Shown here: piece by piece, positions 41,598 through 49,619 of the stretch
Position numbering within the stretch: position 1 is the first letter of the stretch
Layout of the letters: every line of letters begins with the position of its first letter
From: Tsuneonella sp. CC-YZS046
Lineage (GTDB): Bacteria > Pseudomonadota > Alphaproteobacteria > Sphingomonadales > Sphingomonadaceae
Direction of reading: 5' to 3'
Assembly: GCF_035581365.1 (NCBI RefSeq)
Contig: NZ_CP141590.1
Coordinates: 3,220,001 to 3,284,000 of the forward strand
DNA: 64,000 nt
The notes under the pieces: model-generated
What the model saw: the letters and a program-made list of their open reading frames with translations, nothing else
What the model was told of the DNA's origin: nothing
Databases searched by the model: none
Made by a program: the position numbers and the translations under genes

Positions 41598-42488
41598 TTA
41601 GCCTTGATTCTGGGCGGCTTTGGACTTGGCGGTGGAGGCTTCGATCGCCGCGCGGGCGGCCTTCCACTGCTCATCGGTGAGATTGGTGAGATCGGCGAAG
41701 GTGCTGGGCGCGGCCAGGTGCTGTGCGCCGTCCACGGCGATGGTCTGCCCGGTCAGGAAATCGCAGCCGTCCGACATCAGGAAGGTGATGAGGTTGGTCA
41801 GCTCCGGCATGTTGCCATAGCGCCGCATCGGGATGGTGTCGCAATTGGTGGCGGAACTCTGCGTATCGGGCAGTGGGTTCAGCTTTTCCCAGGCTTCCGG
41901 CGTGGGGAAGGGGCCGGGCGCGGTCGCGTTGAGGCGTATGCCGTAGGGCCCCCATTCGGCGGCGAGCGACATGGTCATGGCGTGCAGCGCGGTCTTGGCC
42001 ATGGCCGAAGGCACCACGAAGGCCGATCCGGTCCATACCCATGTCACCAGATTGGACACCACCGAGCCTGGAATGCCGTCGCGAATCCAGCGCTTGCCGC
42101 AGGACAGGGTGGCGTGGAAGCTGCCGTCCATCACCGTGGAGGTGATGGCGCGGAAGCCCCGCGCGCTGAGATCCTTGGTCGGCGAGATGAAGTTGGCGGC
42201 GGCGTTGTTGATCAGGCCGGTCAGCGGCTTGTCCTGCCAGATTTCCTCGATCAGCGCGTCCATCGCATCGGCGTCGCGCACGTCGCAGGCATGGGCGTGG
42301 ACGGGATGTCCGGTCTGCGCCGAGATCCGCGCGGCGGTTTCTTCCAGCATCGCGAGCCGGCGGCCGGAAATATGGACCGTGGCGTGCTTGGCGGAGAGCG
42401 CCTGCGCGATTTCCTTGCCGAGGCCGCCGCCGCCGCCGGTCACCAGAATATTCTTGCCGGACAGCACATCGTCGCGAAAAATTTCCAT
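41598..42488 (-). CDS. 2,4-dienoyl-CoA-reductase-like SDR
   Basis: 296 residues; GGAGAGG precedes the ATG. The nucleotide loop TGGGGGLGKEIA and NNAAANFISP are typical of the peroxisomal/mitochondrial dienoyl-CoA reductase branch, which replaces the usual Y-x3-K by S-x3-K; the corresponding stretch here is VPSAMAKTALHAMTMSLAAE without Tyr. About 35 extra C-terminal residues are charged. It is the first gene of the operon and would remove conjugated double bonds or act as an enoyl reductase. Confidence 0.85.
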   Translation of the reverse strand: MEIFRDDVLSGKNILVTGGGGGLGKEIAQALSAKHATVHISGRRLAMLEETAARISAQTGHPVHAHACDVRDADAMDALIEEIWQDKPLTGLINNAAANFISPTKDLSARGFRAITSTVMDGSFHATLSCGKRWIRDGIPGSVVSNLVTWVWTGSAFVVPSAMAKTALHAMTMSLAAEWGPYGIRLNATAPGPFPTPEAWEKLNPLPDTQSSATNCDTIPMRRYGNMPELTNLITFLMSDGCDFLTGQTIAVDGAQHLAAPSTFADLTNLTDEQWKAARAAIEASTAKSKAAQNQG

Positions 42489-42625
42489 TAGCCTCTCCTG
42501 ATGGCATCGGCTCAATTAGCTCTTGCCAACCGATAGTCAACTTGTTTACGAAATGACCTGCACCTGTCAAGCCGCTTCGTCGATTTCCGGCGCGGGCGGC
42601 TGAAGCGATTTGGCGAAGAGAGACG
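42489..42625. promoter_or_regulatory. Divergent promoter region with the shared TTCGTAAA/TTGAC element
   Basis: On the minus strand TTGACT (42540-42535) and TAATTG (42518-42513) are 16 nt apart and lead to the ring-opening operon. TTTCGTAAAC (42553-42544) lies directly upstream of that -35 and is repeated almost exactly before the operon starting at 58748; a looser form precedes the thiolase operon at 11126. No distinct plus-strand promoter for the HMG-CoA-synthase-like gene is seen. Confidence 0.45.
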
Positions 42626-44053
42626 ATGCAGAAGGCATGGATTTCCGGGATAGGCGGCTATCTCCCCCTGTTGCGGCTGGATCGCAAGGCGGCCGCGAGG
42701 CAACTGGCGTGGTCGGGCCTGCCGATGCCGCGCAAGGGCGCGCGCGCGGTCGCGGGCTGGGATGAAGACCCGCTGACCATGGCGGTGGAGGCGTCCCGGG
42801 GTCTTGCCGGAGCGGATGTCGAGGCGCTGCGTTTCGCTTCGACTTCCGCCTATTTCACGGACCGTTCGCAGGCCGGCATCATGCTCGATGCGCTGGCCCT
42901 GCCGCGTGAGGTGCGCACCCTGGATGCCGCGAATATGCGCCGGGCCGGGACCAGCGCCCTGCTCGATTCGCTGCTGGCGGGCGGCGTGCGGCTGGTCGCT
43001 GCCGCTGAAAAGCGCAGGACCCAGGCGGGCAGCGCGGCGCAGCTTGCCTATGGCGATGGCGCGGCGGCGGTGCTGACGGGCGAGAGCGGCGCGGCGCGGC
43101 TGATCGGCCATGCCGCCTTGAGCCACGATCTGGTGGACCGCTACGCCACGCTCGATCACCCGACGCCCTATGCCTATGAAGAACGCTTCGTGCGCGACGT
43201 TTCGGTGGCGGAGCTGTTCATCCCCGCCATCCGCGGCGCGTGCGAAAAGGCGGGCATCGAAGCGGCGGCCATTGCCCATGCTGCTTGTGCCGAGCCGGTG
43301 TCCGGCTGCTGGGCCGCCGTCGCGCGCAAGCTGGGCATCGGCGCGGTCAACCATTGCCAGCAATTGTCGGATGAGGCGGGCGATCTCGGCGCGGCGCATC
43401 CGCTGTTCGGGCTGGGGCTGGCTTTCGCCGCGGCGAAGGCTGGCGATGTCGTGCTGCTCGCCGGTTTCGGCAGCGGCATCGACGCGATGCTGTTCGAGGT
43501 GGTCGAGGAAGTGCCCGGCGCGAAGGGCCTCGCCGCGATGCTGGCGGAAGGACGGGCGCTGGCCGACTATACCCGCTTCCTCAACCTGTCCGGCGTGATC
43601 GATCTCGACTGGGGGATGCGCTCCGAATTCGAGCTGAAGGCCCAGGCCACGGTGCTGGAGCGGGTGGGCCGTGAGATGATCGGCTTCATCGGCGGGCGCG
43701 ACCGCCACGGCAATGTGCAGTTCCCCAAGAGCGCGATCCCGGTCAATCCGGCTGCCGACGGGCCGGAGGCGCTCGAAGATGTGCGGCTGGCCGATGAGGA
43801 AGCGCGGATCGTGTCGGTCACGGCCGATCGGCTCAACTTCAATCCCGACCCGCCGTTCGATTTCGGCCTGGTGCAGTTCGACAATGGCGCGCGCGTGCTG
43901 ATGGAAATGGTCGACCGGCCCGAGGCGGGCTTCGCGGTGGGCGATCGGGTGCGGATGCGCCTGCGGATCAAGTCGCAGAACAAGCTGCTCGGCTTCCGCA
44001 CTTACTTCTGGAAGGCCGCGCCTCTGCAGCGGCCCCGGATCGGAGAGAATTGA
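42626..44053 (+). CDS. HMG-CoA-synthase-like thiolase-fold protein fused to an OB-fold (DUF35) domain
   Basis: 475 residues. Residues 1-320 follow the archaeal HMG-CoA synthase/KAS III fold (ISGIGGYLPLLRLDR, AYGDGAAAVL, LLAGFGSGIDAML). The nucleophile loop reads NMRRAGTSALL (103-113) with Arg105 where archaeal enzymes have the Cys of CKAGT. The C-terminal 130 residues are a DUF35-type OB fold (IGFIGGRDRHGNVQFPKSA ... FAVGDRVRMRLRI) in which the zinc-ribbon cysteines are gone. In archaea these are separate proteins of one complex with thiolase; here they are fused and coupled to a thiolase gene. Activity unknown. Confidence 0.82.
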   Translation: MQKAWISGIGGYLPLLRLDRKAAARQLAWSGLPMPRKGARAVAGWDEDPLTMAVEASRGLAGADVEALRFASTSAYFTDRSQAGIMLDALALPREVRTLDAANMRRAGTSALLDSLLAGGVRLVAAAEKRRTQAGSAAQLAYGDGAAAVLTGESGAARLIGHAALSHDLVDRYATLDHPTPYAYEERFVRDVSVAELFIPAIRGACEKAGIEAAAIAHAACAEPVSGCWAAVARKLGIGAVNHCQQLSDEAGDLGAAHPLFGLGLAFAAAKAGDVVLLAGFGSGIDAMLFEVVEEVPGAKGLAAMLAEGRALADYTRFLNLSGVIDLDWGMRSEFELKAQATVLERVGREMIGFIGGRDRHGNVQFPKSAIPVNPAADGPEALEDVRLADEEARIVSVTADRLNFNPDPPFDFGLVQFDNGARVLMEMVDRPEAGFAVGDRVRMRLRIKSQNKLLGFRTYFWKAAPLQRPRIGEN

Positions 44054-45252
44054 TGGCTCGCGGAATCAGGGACAAGGTCGCCGTCATCGGCATGGGCTGC
44101 ACCCGCTTCGGCGAGCGCTGGGACATCGCCGCCGACGGGCTGATGGTGGAGGCCTTCACCGAGGCGCTGGCCGATGCGGGGATCGACCGCAAGCGGATCG
44201 AGGCGGTGTGGGTCGGCAATGCGCTGGACGACATCAATGTCGGCAACAGCTCGCTGCCGGCGGCGCATGCCCTGCGGCTGGACCGGGTTCCGGTGACGCG
44301 GGTCGAGAACATGTGCGCGACCGGCACGGAGGCCCTGCGCGGCGCGGCCTATGCGGTGGCGTCCGGCGCGGTGGACGTGGCGCTGGCCATCGGCGTCGAG
44401 AAGCTCAAGGACACCGGCTACGGCGGGCTGCCGCTCAAGACCAAGGGCGTGCAGAACGATCTGTGGATGCCCTACGGTTCCGCGCCGGGCACCTTCGCGC
44501 AACTGGCCGGGGCCTATGCCGCCCGGCACGGGATCGATGCGGGCGACCTGAAGCGCGCGATGGCGCATGTTTCGTGGAAGAGCCACCAGAACGGGGTCCA
44601 TTCGCCCAAGGCGCATCTGCGCAAGGCGATCGACATGGAAACCATCGTCAATGCCCCGCTGATCGCCGATCCGCTGGGGCTGTTCGATTGCTGCGGCGTG
44701 TCCGATGGCGCGGCGGCTGCCATTCTCACCACCCCGGAGATCGCCAGGGAACTGGGCATCGACAATCCGGTGACGATCAAGGCGATCCAGCTTTCCGCCA
44801 GCAATGGCAGCGAGATGCAATTCTCCGAATGGGACGGCGCCCATGTGCCCAATACCCAGGCGGCAGCGCAGCGCGCCTATGCCGAAGCCGGGATTTCCGA
44901 CCCGAAGGCGGATATCGATCTGACCGAGGTGCATGACTGCTTCTCGATCACCGAGCTGGTAATCATGGAAGATCTCGGCCTGTCTGATCCCGGCCGCGCC
45001 CCCGCCGATATTCTCGACGGGCGCTATGACGCCGGCGGCGCGATCCCGTGCCAGCTCGACGGCGGGCTGAAGTGCTTCGGGCACCCGGTCGGCGCTTCCG
45101 GCCTCAGGATGGCTTACGAAGTCTACAACCAGCTGCTAGGGCGCGCTGGCGAACGGCAGCGGCAGGATGTGAAGTTCGGTCTGACTCACAATCTGGGCGG
45201 CGCGCCGTTCAACAATGTCGCGGCTATTTCGATTCTCGGCCGCAAGGATTGA
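44053..45252 (+). CDS. Thiolase (acetyl-CoA acetyltransferase family)
   Basis: 399 residues; ATG shares a base with the upstream stop (TGATG) after GGAGAGAA. Unlike the other thiolase-like proteins in the window, the active site is intact: Cys88 in ENMCATGTEAL, TEVHDCFS, and GGLKCFGHPVGASG with the catalytic His. It belongs to the SCP-x/DUF35-associated group. Coupling to the HMG-CoA-synthase/OB fusion suggests a complex for thiolytic cleavage of branched or bulky beta-ketoacyl-CoAs, comparable with BbsAB or the archaeal thiolase/HMGCS assembly. Confidence 0.9.
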   Translation: MARGIRDKVAVIGMGCTRFGERWDIAADGLMVEAFTEALADAGIDRKRIEAVWVGNALDDINVGNSSLPAAHALRLDRVPVTRVENMCATGTEALRGAAYAVASGAVDVALAIGVEKLKDTGYGGLPLKTKGVQNDLWMPYGSAPGTFAQLAGAYAARHGIDAGDLKRAMAHVSWKSHQNGVHSPKAHLRKAIDMETIVNAPLIADPLGLFDCCGVSDGAAAAILTTPEIARELGIDNPVTIKAIQLSASNGSEMQFSEWDGAHVPNTQAAAQRAYAEAGISDPKADIDLTEVHDCFSITELVIMEDLGLSDPGRAPADILDGRYDAGGAIPCQLDGGLKCFGHPVGASGLRMAYEVYNQLLGRAGERQRQDVKFGLTHNLGGAPFNNVAAISILGRKD

Positions 45253-45265
45253 GGGAGCAGGGCAG

Positions 45266-45721
45266 ATGCCGGGTTTGTATTTCGACGAATTCACCGAAGG
45301 TCAGGTTTTCCAGCACGAAGTCCGCCGGACCGTGCTCGACATGGACAATATGCTGTACTCCTCGCTGACCTATAATCCGGCGGCGATCCATATCGACCAT
45401 GCCTATTGCGAGACGACCGAATTCGGCAAGCCGCTGATGAATTCGATGTTCACGCTGGGCCTCGTGATCGGCCTGTCGGTGCAGGACACGACCTTCGGCA
45501 CGACCATCGGCAATCTCGGGATGACCGAGACGACCTTCCCCAAGCCGGTGTTCGCGGGCGACACCATCCGCAGCGAAACCAAGGTGCTGGCATTGCGCGA
45601 GAGCAAGTCCCGCCCGACCCAGGGCATCGTCACCTTCGAGCATGTCGGCTACAACCAGCGCGACGAGGTGGTCTGCCGCACCGTGCGCAACGCGCTGATG
45701 ATGAAGAAGCCGCAGGCATGA
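45266..45721 (+). CDS. MaoC-type enoyl-CoA hydratase (mesaconyl-CoA-hydratase-like)
   Basis: 151 residues from the ATG after GAGGGAG. A single hotdog domain with the hydratase-2 motif YNPAAIHIDHAYCETTEFG, in which Asp is replaced by Tyr but His is kept, followed by ETTFPKPVFAGDTIRSET. It is like the single-domain mesaconyl-C4-CoA or beta-methylmalyl-CoA dehydratase group and overlaps a CitE-like lyase gene by 4 nt. Together they could hydrate and cleave a branched dicarboxylyl-CoA. Confidence 0.85.
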   Translation: MPGLYFDEFTEGQVFQHEVRRTVLDMDNMLYSSLTYNPAAIHIDHAYCETTEFGKPLMNSMFTLGLVIGLSVQDTTFGTTIGNLGMTETTFPKPVFAGDTIRSETKVLALRESKSRPTQGIVTFEHVGYNQRDEVVCRTVRNALMMKKPQA

Positions 45722-46590
45722 GGCTGCGCTCGCTCCTGTTCGTCCCGGGCGATTCGGACAAGAAATTCGCCAAGGCCCGCGAGAGCGGCGCCGACGTGCT
45801 GATCCTGGACCTGGAAGATTCGGTCGCGCCTTCGATGAAGGACACCGCCCGCGAAATGGTGCAGGGCTGGCTGGATCAGGCGGGCGAGGTCGAACCGGCG
45901 CTGTTCGTGCGGATCAACCCGCTCGATACCGGGCTGACCCTGGCCGATCTTTCCGCGGTGGTCCGCCCGGGCCTTGCCGGGATCCTGGTGCCCAAGGCCA
46001 ATGGCGCCCACGATATCGAAAGGATCGGCCATTATCTCGACGCGCTGGAACAGCGCTCGGGCATTGCGCCGGGCACGGTGAAGATCGCGGTGGTTTCCAC
46101 GGAAACTCCGGCGGCCATGTTCGCGCTGGGCAGCTACCAGCAGGCCGGTGAGCGGCTGGTCGGCCTGACCTGGGGGGCAGAGGACCTTGGCGCCGCGATC
46201 GGCATCACCGACAACAAGGAACCGGACGGAAGCTGGACCTTCCCCTATCAGGTCGCGCGGGCGCAATGCCTGTTCGCCGCCGCCGCCGCCGGGGTGGCGC
46301 CGCTCGATACGCTCTATGCCAATTTCAAGGACCCGGAAGGGCTGGAAGCGGATTGCCGCCGCGCCCGGCGCGACGGGTTTACCGGCCGCGTCGCGATCCA
46401 CCCCGCGCAGGTCGAGACGATCAATAGCTGCTTCTCCCCGTCCGAGGAGGAAGTGGCCTTCGCCCGGCGCGTGGTGGATGCCTTCGCCGCCAATCCCGAT
46501 GCGGGCACGCTCGGGATCGATGGCAAGATGGTCGACATTCCGCATCTGGTCGCCGCCCGCAAGACGCTGGCCGCCGCCGGAGAAGCATGA
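45718..46590 (+). CDS. CitE-like/malyl-CoA lyase family protein
   Basis: 290 residues; ATGA overlap with the MaoC gene. MRLRSLLFVPGDSDKKFAKA, ADVLILDLEDSVAPSMKD (metal-binding Glu/Asp), VPKANGAHDI and GRVAIHPAQVETIN fit the HpcH/HpaI-CitE superfamily. Members split or form malyl-, citramalyl- or beta-methylmalyl-CoA with Mg2+. Partnership with the MaoC gene suggests retro-aldol cleavage of a hydroxy-dicarboxylyl-CoA to acetyl- or propionyl-CoA and a 2-oxo acid. Confidence 0.9.
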   Translation: MRLRSLLFVPGDSDKKFAKARESGADVLILDLEDSVAPSMKDTAREMVQGWLDQAGEVEPALFVRINPLDTGLTLADLSAVVRPGLAGILVPKANGAHDIERIGHYLDALEQRSGIAPGTVKIAVVSTETPAAMFALGSYQQAGERLVGLTWGAEDLGAAIGITDNKEPDGSWTFPYQVARAQCLFAAAAAGVAPLDTLYANFKDPEGLEADCRRARRDGFTGRVAIHPAQVETINSCFSPSEEEVAFARRVVDAFAANPDAGTLGIDGKMVDIPHLVAARKTLAAAGEA

Positions 46591-46659
46591 GATCGCGAGC
46601 GACCCTCGCCCGCATATGCCCTGTTATTAGACAAGAAACATCAGACGGAGCCTGACAAG

Positions 46660-47838
46660 ATGAGTGAGCAACGGCCCCTGCCAACCGAGGAAGACCTGAA
46701 CGCCATTCGGGAAGGCGTGCGCGCGGCCTGCGCGCCCTTCGACGACGAATACTGGCTCGCCCGCGACGACGACGGCAAGTTCCCCCGCGAATTTCACCGC
46801 GCCATGGCCGAAGGCGGCTGGCTGGGCATCACCATGCCGGAGGAATATGGCGGGTCCGGCCTTGGCGTGACCGAAGCGATGACGATGATGAACGAGGTCG
46901 CGGCCTCGGGCGGCGGCTTCGCGGCGGCGTCCACCATCCACATCAACCTGTTCGGCCCGCACCCCATCGTGGTCAAGGGCACGGACGAGCAGAAGGCGCG
47001 CTGGGTGCCCCGGCTGGTGGCCGGCGAGGACCAGGTGTGCTTCGGCTTCACCGAACCCGACGCAGGCCTCAACACCACCCGGATCAAGACCTTCGCCGAG
47101 AAGGTGCCAGGCGGCTATCGGGTGAACGGGCAGAAGGTGTGGACCTCCACCGCGCAGGTCGCAAACAAGATCATGCTGCTGACGCGCACCACAAAGTTCG
47201 AGGATTGCAAGAAGCCGACCGACGGCATCACCATCTTCTACACCGATCTCGACCGTTCCAAGATCGATGTTCACCTGATCCCCAAGATGGGCCGCAAGGC
47301 GGTGGATTCGAACGCGATCTTCATCGAGGACCTGTTCATTCCCGAAGAGGACCGCATCGGCGAGGAAGGCAAGGGCTTCGGCTATATCCTGCACAGCCTC
47401 AACCCGGAACGCATCCTGATCGCCTGCGAAGCCATCGGCATCGGCCGCGATGCGCTGCGCCGCGCGGTGCAATACGCCAAGGAGCGGGTGGTGTTCGATC
47501 GCCAGATCGGCCAGAATCAGGGCATCCAGCATCCGCTCGCGGAAAAGTGGATGTATCTGGAAAGCGCCTGGCTGATGGTGGAAAAGGCCGCGCGTCTTTA
47601 CGACAGCGGCCTGCCCTGCGGCGCGGAAGCCAATGCGGCCAAGTTCCTTTCGGCCCGGGCCTGCTTCGATGCGGCCTATCAGGCGGTCGCGACCCATGGC
47701 GGCTTCGGCTATGCCAAGGAATATCATGTCGAGCGGCTGTTCCGCGAAAGCGTGCTGACCCGCCTCGCCCCCATCACCGAACAACTGATCCTGAGCTTCA
47801 TCGCCGAAAAGGTGTTGGAACTCCCAAGAAGCTATTGA
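46660..47838 (+). CDS. Acyl-CoA dehydrogenase
   Basis: 392 residues. VCFGFTEPDAGLNTTRIKT, VNGQKVWTSTA, ERVVFDRQIGQNQGIQHPLAE and ATHGGFGYAKEYHVERLFRES give a full enzyme. The usual C-terminal Glu position reads TRLAPITEQLILSFIAE, and a helix-G Glu occurs in SLNPERILIA, as in glutaryl- and crotonobetainyl-type relatives. It starts a four-gene coupled set with an SDR and an R-hydratase, a complete desaturation-hydration-oxidation cycle. Confidence 0.92.
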   Translation: MSEQRPLPTEEDLNAIREGVRAACAPFDDEYWLARDDDGKFPREFHRAMAEGGWLGITMPEEYGGSGLGVTEAMTMMNEVAASGGGFAAASTIHINLFGPHPIVVKGTDEQKARWVPRLVAGEDQVCFGFTEPDAGLNTTRIKTFAEKVPGGYRVNGQKVWTSTAQVANKIMLLTRTTKFEDCKKPTDGITIFYTDLDRSKIDVHLIPKMGRKAVDSNAIFIEDLFIPEEDRIGEEGKGFGYILHSLNPERILIACEAIGIGRDALRRAVQYAKERVVFDRQIGQNQGIQHPLAEKWMYLESAWLMVEKAARLYDSGLPCGAEANAAKFLSARACFDAAYQAVATHGGFGYAKEYHVERLFRESVLTRLAPITEQLILSFIAEKVLELPRSY

Positions 47839-47848
47839 GGTAATCCGC

Positions 47849-48763
47849 ATGGGCATGATGGAAGGCAAGGCGGTTCTCGTCACCGGCGCCGGGCGCGGGG
47901 TCGGACGCGGGATCGCGCTGGAAATGGCGAAGGCCGGCGCGGCCGTGGTGGTCAACGATCTCGGCGTTTCGCTGACCGGGGAAGGGCAGGAAGGCCCCTC
48001 GCCGGCCGAGCAGGTGGTGGAAGAGATCCGGGCCATGGGCGGCAAGGCCGTCGCCAGCCATGATTCCGTGGCGGATTGGGAAGGCGGCGTCGCCATGGTC
48101 AAGGCCGCCATCGACAATTTCGGCCGGATCGACGGCGTGGTGAACAATGCGGGCAATCTGCGCGACCTGTTCTTCCACAAGATGGGGCCGGACGATTTCG
48201 ACGCGGTGCTGGCGGTCCACCTCAAGGGCAGCTTCAACACCAGCCGCGCCGCCGCGCCCTACTTCAAGGAGCAAGGCTCCGGCGCCTATGTCCATATGAC
48301 GTCCACGGCGGGCCTGATCGGCAATTTCGGACAGGCCAATTATGCATCGGCGAAGATGGGCATCGTCGGCCTGTCCAAGAGCATCGCGATCGACATGCAG
48401 CGCTTCGGGGTGCGTTCCAACGCGGTCGCGCCCTTCGCCTGGACCCGGATGATCGATTCGATCCCGACCGATACGCCGGAACAGCAGAAGCGCGTGGAAG
48501 GGCTGAAGAAGCTCGATGCCAACAAGATCGCGCCCTTCGTGGTGGCCCTGACCAGCGACGAGGCGAAGGACGTGACCGGGCAGATCTTCGGCGTGCGCAA
48601 CAACGAGATCTACCTGTTCTCGCAGCCGCGCCCGATCCGCACCGCGCATACTTCGGACGGCTGGACGCCGGAAACCGTGACGGAGCGGGTGTTCGACCAG
48701 TTCCGCAACGATTTCTATCCGCTGCATCGCTCGGGCGACGTGTTCACCTGGGACCCCTGCTGA
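47849..48763 (+). CDS. SDR 3-hydroxyacyl-CoA dehydrogenase, MFE-2 type
   Basis: 304 residues. VTGAGRGVGRGIALEMAKAGAAVVVNDLG, the insert with AEQVVEEIRAMGGKAV, NNAGNLRD and YASAKMGIVGL are typical of the (3R)-hydroxyacyl-CoA dehydrogenase part of multifunctional enzyme 2. It lies next to an R-specific hydratase, so both handle the (3R) isomer. About 60 residues after the catalytic domain end in an unconserved tail. Confidence 0.9.
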   Translation: MGMMEGKAVLVTGAGRGVGRGIALEMAKAGAAVVVNDLGVSLTGEGQEGPSPAEQVVEEIRAMGGKAVASHDSVADWEGGVAMVKAAIDNFGRIDGVVNNAGNLRDLFFHKMGPDDFDAVLAVHLKGSFNTSRAAAPYFKEQGSGAYVHMTSTAGLIGNFGQANYASAKMGIVGLSKSIAIDMQRFGVRSNAVAPFAWTRMIDSIPTDTPEQQKRVEGLKKLDANKIAPFVVALTSDEAKDVTGQIFGVRNNEIYLFSQPRPIRTAHTSDGWTPETVTERVFDQFRNDFYPLHRSGDVFTWDPC

Positions 48764-48767
48764 CGCC

Positions 48768-49619
48768 ATGCCGATCGATAGCGCCGCGCTGTTCGCCCAT
48801 GATTTCGGCGAGACGCGCCATGCATGGCAGGCGCGCGACGCGATCCTCTATGCATTGGGGATCGGTCTTGCCCGTGATCCGCTGGATGAAGGCGACCTCG
48901 CCTTCATGGACGAGACCGCGCTCAAGGTGCTGCCGACCTATGCGGTGACGCTGGCCTCGCCCGGCATGTGGATGCGCGACCCCAGGTTCGGGATCGACTT
49001 CACCAAGCTGGTCCACATGGCGCAGGCTGCGTGGTTCGAGTATCCCTTGCCCGCCTCCGGCGAGATCGTCGGAACCGCGCGTGTCCACACGCTGGCGGAT
49101 CGCGGCGAAGGCAAGGGCGCGATCATGGTGGTCGAGCGGGAAATCCGTGACGCCGCCGATGGCCGCTCCTATTGCCGCCTGCACCAGACGCTGTTGCTAC
49201 GCGGCGATGGCGGCTTCGGCGGGGAGCCGCCCGCGCGCGAGCAGGGCTTCGATTTCGCGGGTGATCCCGATGCGACCGGCAGTTTCGAGACGTCGCCGCG
49301 CGCGGCGCTGATCTATCGCCTGTCGGGGGACTGGAACCCGCTCCATCTCAAGCCGGATTTCGCGAAGAAGGCCGGGTTCGAGCGGCCGATCCTGCAAGGG
49401 CTGGCGAGCTACGGCATCGCGGGCGTCGCGGTTTCCCGCGCGCTGGGCCGGGACCCGTCCGCTGTCGGCCATCTGTCGTGCCGGTTTTCGGGCGTGGTGA
49501 TGCCGGGCGACACCCTGACTTTCCGGATATGGAAGGACGGGGCGCAGGCGCATTTCCAGGGCTTTGTGGGGGATCGCAAGGTGCTCGACGGCGGCCGCAT
49601 CGAATGGAGAGGGAACTGA
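48768..49619 (+). CDS. R-specific enoyl-CoA hydratase 2 (double hotdog MaoC)
   Basis: 283 residues, 4 nt after the SDR stop. The N-terminal inactive hotdog is followed by the active one with YRLSGDWNPLHLKPDFAKKA, the hydratase-2 motif with catalytic Asp and His, and PILQGLASYGIAG. Size and order equal eukaryotic MFE-2 hydratase and mycobacterial ChsH-like enzymes for bulky side chains. It adds water to trans-2-enoyl-CoA to give (3R)-hydroxyacyl-CoA for the SDR encoded before it. Confidence 0.93.
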   Translation: MPIDSAALFAHDFGETRHAWQARDAILYALGIGLARDPLDEGDLAFMDETALKVLPTYAVTLASPGMWMRDPRFGIDFTKLVHMAQAAWFEYPLPASGEIVGTARVHTLADRGEGKGAIMVVEREIRDAADGRSYCRLHQTLLLRGDGGFGGEPPAREQGFDFAGDPDATGSFETSPRAALIYRLSGDWNPLHLKPDFAKKAGFERPILQGLASYGIAGVAVSRALGRDPSAVGHLSCRFSGVVMPGDTLTFRIWKDGAQAHFQGFVGDRKVLDGGRIEWRGN

